Source: Propionibacteriaceae bacterium (GTDB lineage: Bacteria > Actinomycetota > Actinomycetes > Propionibacteriales > Propionibacteriaceae). Taken from it: 7,457 nt of DNA. This document shows positions 6,001 through 7,457 of this stretch, one piece after another. The DNA lies in assembly GCA_003153855.1 (NCBI GenBank), contig PMBM01000221.1, positions 1 through 7,457 on the forward strand. Reading direction: 5' to 3'. Made by a program: the position numbers and the translations under genes. The notes under the pieces were generated by a model. It had not been told where the DNA came from. It did not search any database and saw only the letters and a program-made list of their open reading frames with translations. Numbering within the stretch: position 1 is the first letter of the stretch; each line of letters begins with the position of its first letter.

Positions 6001-7457
6001 GCAGTCGACGGTCCACGTCACGGTGGGCGCGGCGCCCGTCGCGAACGCTGACTCGGGGTCGACGCCGCAAGGGTTCCCGACGACCGTGGACACCCTGACC
6101 AACGACGACCCAGGAACCGGCGCCACCCTGGTTCCCGGGTCGGTGCAGCTGTTCGACCCGACGACGTCCATGTACGCCACGTCCGTCTCGATCCTCACTC
6201 AGGGCACGTACACGGTCGACCCGACCGACGGCTCCGTCATGTTCACGCCGCTGACCTCGTACCACGGGAACGCGACGCCCATCACGTACCGGGTCTCCGA
6301 CTCGGACGGCAACACGGCGACGTCGACGATCACCATCGACGTCAGCGCTCCGACGCCGATCGCGCAGCCGGACACCGCAACGACCCCGTACGAGACGGCC
6401 GTCACGGTGCTGCTGCTCGCCAACGACAACGCGGGCAGCGCCGTCGTGCCTCTGGTTCCGTCCTCGGTGCAGCTCTTCGACCCAGCCACCAGTGTGTACG
6501 CGTCCACCGTGACGCTGCCCGGTGTCGGCACCTACCTGGTCCAGCCTGACGGCTCCGTGGCCTTCACCCCGGTGCAGGGCTTCACCGGTACGACGCCGTC
6601 GGTCACCTACCTGGTCGACGACGCCAACGGCACGATCGCCAACGCCACGGTGTCCGTCACGGTGAGCAGCCCCGCCGCCCCGGTGGCCACCGACGACACG
6701 GCCACCACGCCACAGAACATCCCCGTCACGCTTCATACGTTGAGCAATGACACGAGCGATCCTGCGGCGCCTCTCGATCCCGCCTCCGTCCGGCTCCTCG
6801 ACACGTCCGACGGCACGTACACGTCGACGCTGTCCATCTCCGGTCAAGGCACGTACAGCGTGGACGGATCGACCGGCGACGTCCTGTTCACTCCGGTGGC
6901 GGCATTCCGCGGCACCGCCACGACCGTGGGGTACCGGGTGGCGGACGAGGCAGGTCAGCTCGCCACCTCGACCCTCACGGTGACCGTCGACCCGATCACC
7001 CCGATAGCCACAGCGGACTCCGTCACGACGCCGTACCTCCACGCGATCACCGTCCCGATCCTGGCGAACGACGCCGAGGGCGCGGCCACAGCTCCGCTCG
7101 TCGTCGGCTCGGTCCGGCTCCGGGATCCCGTCGACCTGGGCTGGAAGACATCCGTGAGCATCACGGGCATGGGCACCTTCGTGGTGCAGCCCGACGGCTC
7201 CGTGACCTTCACCCCGCAGGCCGGCTACTCCGGCACGTCGCCGGCCCTGACCTACCGGGTCGCGGACAGCAACGGGACGTACGCGACGTCGACGCTGACC
7301 ATCCACGTCGGCACGCCGCCCACCGCCTCCCCCGACTCCGCCGTGACGCCACAGGGCCTGCCGGTCACGGCCGATGTGACGGACAACGACACTCCGGGCT
7401 CAGGAGCCTCGTTCGTTCCCACATCGATCCAGCTCGAGGACCCGGCGAACGCCGGGA
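2918..7457 (+). CDS. Secreted CshA-repeat fibrillar adhesin-like protein, N-terminal 1513 residues (3' end outside window)
   Basis: A large exported surface protein, probably a fibril-forming adhesin. Domains in order: signal peptide (1-30, ending ASA); a beta-rich domain (31-235) with four Cys; a GEVED-type domain (236-394) opening with DYGDAP and closing with SGEIEDY; then a tandem array from residue 404 of ten full CshA-type fibril repeats and the start of an eleventh. Each repeat carries a TP...VT..L.ND start, SV.L.DP, G.GTY.V, VTFTP and ITYRVAD.NG. The repeats are Thr/Val/Asp-rich, contain no Cys, and the whole translated part has only about five Lys, as suits an extracellular beta-sandwich rod. 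The frame is open to the window edge; any cell-wall sorting signal lies beyond. The ATG at 2918 is the first possible start after an in-frame stop at 2909, though TTG at 2927 is an alternative. It is transcribed away from the alaS operon. Known CshA-family proteins bind host or matrix ligands; the ligand here cannot be inferred. Confidence 0.93.
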   Translation, partial: MPTLSARGKSALVGVLALAMTFAGTRAASAYEEPGPAFSNGTSTTVGSGLSQTWSATGATQLTGATTLGAEGFIPTLYTPTLSASTQAQSVTTAVSSCLTGAACSGLGTLTVTFAHPVVNPVIHVAGLGDNTLAPVLFHATLTLTTPGLSLAAAGPGANLAVAGSTITATDDTTDLTCTAFADPATATAACGSVELVGTVASATFSIGAVSVDTAGGGALAGGQDQFAVVATLDQDYGDAPASYDEGNAARAVVSDIRLGSSVTADSRGTLNSLVSPNAGLSAAADSDDGLTPAPLPTVATSYSATVALSGASAAGELCGWLDADTNGTFDPGERQCSAVGAGQTSATLTWAGLSGLTVGTTYARFRIGYDVAQTQSPTGASDSGEIEDYAVQVVSIASPTARPDEPSTRQNVTATFNLLTNDSADPATSLDPTSVRLMDPSTSSYATTVTMAGEGTYTVDTASGLVTFDPVTPFTGDTTPVGYLVADAYGQTATSTIAPHVTPVTPGPVDDAAGTPFNTPTTVDVLANDVAGDASAPLRPGTVELLDPTTGTYVTSMTVTSDGAYSVDAVTGAVTFTPTTGFRGPATPVTYRVADDNGTTATATLTVTVGVPPSPVPHDDSSYWPQGVPVTLSTLANDDLSTLGAALVPSSVVLKDPVSGTFSSSVSVSGEGTWTVDPTTGDVTFTPLRSLARAATPITYRVTDTNGATAEAIERVNVWAVVPTVTPDAATTPYKTAVTLPVLDNDYSGATGVPLDTSSVQLQDPVTSAWTSSVTVTGIGTYSVQPGGSVAFMPAPGHTGTASLAYRVADANGTYAQSDVSVTVSTPSAPTALPDTATTPQGVAVTVLPLGNDSSDPAAPLNAASVRLLDGATPVTMLTVAGEGQYTVDPDGSVHSAFLPTFHGAATPITYQVTDEAGQVATSTIAIHVTAVTPTAAPDAATTPYAHAVTVDLLTNDTEGAATAPLQPGSVQIFDPADTTWKTQVSVAGVGTYEVGFGTVTFTPAVGYAGTTSDLSYRVPDGNGTYAQSTVHVTVGAAPVANADSGSTPQGFPTTVDTLTNDDPGTGATLVPGSVQLFDPTTSMYATSVSILTQGTYTVDPTDGSVMFTPLTSYHGNATPITYRVSDSDGNTATSTITIDVSAPTPIAQPDTATTPYETAVTVLLLANDNAGSAVVPLVPSSVQLFDPATSVYASTVTLPGVGTYLVQPDGSVAFTPVQGFTGTTPSVTYLVDDANGTIANATVSVTVSSPAAPVATDDTATTPQNIPVTLHTLSNDTSDPAAPLDPASVRLLDTSDGTYTSTLSISGQGTYSVDGSTGDVLFTPVAAFRGTATTVGYRVADEAGQLATSTLTVTVDPITPIATADSVTTPYLHAITVPILANDAEGAATAPLVVGSVRLRDPVDLGWKTSVSITGMGTFVVQPDGSVTFTPQAGYSGTSPALTYRVADSNGTYATSTLTIHVGTPPTASPDSAVTPQGLPVTADVTDNDTPGSGASFVPTSIQLEDPANAG
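3008..3622 (+). other. N-terminal beta-rich domain of the adhesin, possible ligand-binding region
   Basis: Residues 31-235. Short Thr/Val-rich strands alternate with Gly/Ser turns, and a central VTFAHPVVNPVIHVAGLG resembles the non-repetitive lectin-like domain of CshA-family adhesins; I recognise this by pattern only. Four Cys (98, 104, 178 and 191) sit in two close pairs and could form two disulfides in the oxidising exterior. In CshA of Streptococcus gordonii the non-repetitive N-terminal region mediates binding, so by analogy this is the likely binding tip. Confidence 0.6.
3623..4099 (+). other. GEVED-type domain with EF-hand-like loop
   Basis: Residues 236-394. It starts with DYGDAPASYD, the usual lead-in of GEVED proteins, and ends with SGEIEDYAVQV (the GEVED motif with Ile for Val). 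Inside lies LDADTNGTFDPGE, with Asp323, Asp325, Asn327, Gly328, Asp331 and Glu334 at EF-hand loop positions 1, 3, 5, 6, 9 and 12. Cys319 and Cys337 flank the loop and may form a disulfide. A structural, calcium-stabilised beta module is the likely role. Confidence 0.8.
4127..4447 (+). repeat. CshA-type repeat 1 (107 residues, type Q, phase 1)
   Basis: The first repeat, with a divergent start (Gln at position 8 but no TTP). It contains LLTND, SVRLMDP, GEGTYTVD and VTFDP. The loop NDSADPA and the end GQTATSTI.HVTPVTP match repeats 5 and 9. Confidence 0.85.
4448..4774 (+). repeat. CshA-type repeat 2 (109 residues, aromatic type, phase 2)
   Basis: The longest repeat. It has TPF at position 8, VLAND, an AGDASAPL loop, TVELLDP, VTFTP and PVTYRVADDNGT. 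The loop and the linker beginning VGVPP match repeats 6 and 10, but the Gly-x-Gly turn is replaced by SDGAY. Confidence 0.87.
4775..5098 (+). repeat. CshA-type repeat 3 (108 residues, type Q, phase 3, degenerate end)
   Basis: It has WPQGVPVTL, LANDD, GAALVP, SVVLKDP, GEGTWTVDP and TPITYRVTD. The last strands are unusual: LARAATP replaces the Phe-x-Gly turn, and the end reads EAIERVNVWAV instead of ATSTLTVTV. It resembles repeat 7. Confidence 0.87.
5099..5419 (+). repeat. CshA-type repeat 4 (107 residues, aromatic type, phase 4)
   Basis: It has TTPYKTAVTL, LDND, SVQLQDP, GIGTYSVQPGGSVAFMP, RVADANGTYAQS and the linker VSTPSAP. It is closest to repeat 8, with shared TAVT, VQP.GSVAF.P, DANGT and VSVTVS. 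Confidence 0.9.
5420..5731 (+). repeat. CshA-type repeat 5 (104 residues, type Q, phase 1, altered strand)
   Basis: The shortest full repeat. It has TTPQGVAVTV, GNDSSDPAAPL, SVRLLD (then Gly instead of Pro), GEGQYTVDPDGSV and QVTDEAGQVATSTI. The usual VTFTP is replaced by VHSAFLP, and two or three residues are lost after SVRLLD. It pairs with repeat 9. Confidence 0.88.
5732..6046 (+). repeat. CshA-type repeat 6 (105 residues, aromatic type, phase 2)
   Basis: It has TTPYAHAVTV, LTNDTEGAATAPL, SVQIFDP, WKTQVSV, GVGTYEV, VTFTP and RVPDGNGTYAQS. The hairpin after GTYEV is one residue short and lacks the DP/QP turn. By hand, 36 of the first 60 aligned residues equal those of repeat 10. Confidence 0.9.
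6047..6367 (+). repeat. CshA-type repeat 7 (107 residues, type Q, phase 3)
   Basis: It has STPQGFPTTV, LTNDD, GATLVP, SVQLFDP, GTYTVDP, FTPLTS, ATPITYRVSD and NTATSTITI. The FTPL.S...ATPITYRV stretch and the GA.LVP loop match repeat 3, and the PG.GA loop matches repeat 11. Confidence 0.9.
6368..6691 (+). repeat. CshA-type repeat 8 (108 residues, aromatic type, phase 4)
   Basis: It has TTPYETAVTV, LAND, SVQLFDP, GVGTYLVQPDGSVAFTP, LVDDANGTIANA and the linker VSSPAAP. It is closest to repeat 4. Confidence 0.9.
6692..7012 (+). repeat. CshA-type repeat 9 (107 residues, type Q, phase 1)
   Basis: It has TTPQNIPVTL, LSNDTSDPAAPL, SVRLLD, GQGTYSVD, VLFTP, RVADEAGQLATS and the linker DPITP. It shares SDPAAPL, SVRLLD and DEAGQ with repeat 5. 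Confidence 0.9.
7013..7330 (+). repeat. CshA-type repeat 10 (106 residues, aromatic type, phase 2)
   Basis: It has TTPYLHAITV, LANDAEGAATAPL, SVRLRDP, WKTSVSI, GMGTFVVQPDGSVTFTP, RVADSNGTYATS and the linker VGTPP. It is the closest partner of repeat 6. Confidence 0.9.
7331..7457 (+). repeat. CshA-type repeat 11, first 42 residues (cut by window edge)
   Basis: It has VTPQGLPVTA, DNDTPGSGASFVP and SIQLEDP, and is still in frame at the last base. The Gln at position 8 and the PGSGA..VP loop place it in phase 3 with repeats 3 and 7. Confidence 0.85.

Noticed and set aside
5372..7306. A 644-codon minus-strand open frame opposite the repeat array
   Set aside because: Its product is a repetitive Arg/Gly/Val/Asp-rich sequence that mirrors the sense repeats. 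It has no signal or domain and is a shadow of the adhesin frame.
4127..7457. Regular spacing of about 320 bp taken as a DNA-level tandem repeat, satellite or CRISPR-like array
   Set aside because: The conservation is at the protein level within one reading frame. The DNA copies differ widely at third positions and the unit is far too long for CRISPR.

Overview
The window looks like chromosomal DNA from a high-GC actinomycete (Actinomycetota). G+C is roughly two-thirds by eye, codons nearly always end in G or C, and a partial alanyl-tRNA synthetase gene follows two small membrane-protein genes (DUF948 family, then DUF6167 family), an arrangement I know from actinobacterial genomes. I cannot name the genus.

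Left part (1-2691, minus strand): a compact, apparently co-transcribed block read right to left. It holds a 133-residue DUF948-type membrane protein, a 91-residue DUF6167-type membrane protein starting one base after the previous stop, and, 36 bp later, alaS. The alaS gene runs off the left edge after 658 codons. It lacks the last part of the editing domain (the expected Cys-Gly-Gly-Thr-His motif would lie just outside) and the C-terminal DHHA1 region.

Middle (2692-2917): a divergent intergenic region of about 226 bp. It must hold the start signals for the minus-strand operon and for the plus-strand gene. Only weak promoter-like boxes are visible.

Right part (2918-7457, plus strand): one open reading frame that stays open to the window edge (1513 codons seen, 3' end missing). 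It encodes a secreted, multi-domain fibrillar adhesin-like protein. In order it has a signal peptide, a beta-rich N-terminal domain with four cysteines, a GEVED-type domain with a near-perfect EF-hand-like loop, and at least ten complete CshA-type fibril repeats (104-109 residues each) plus the start of an eleventh. The cell-wall anchor, if there is one, lies beyond the window.

The most interesting signal is inside the repeat array. The repeats alternate strictly between two types at several diagnostic positions (Gln versus aromatic at repeat position 8, and others). Over this lies a four-repeat period of about 1.27-1.29 kb: repeats 1/5/9, 2/6/10, 3/7/11 and 4/8 resemble each other in the loop after the Asn-Asp motif and in the linkers. 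The array therefore appears to have grown by duplication of a four-domain block, and the DNA has since diverged heavily at synonymous sites. The long reading frames opposite alaS and opposite the adhesin are composition shadows and are not annotated.
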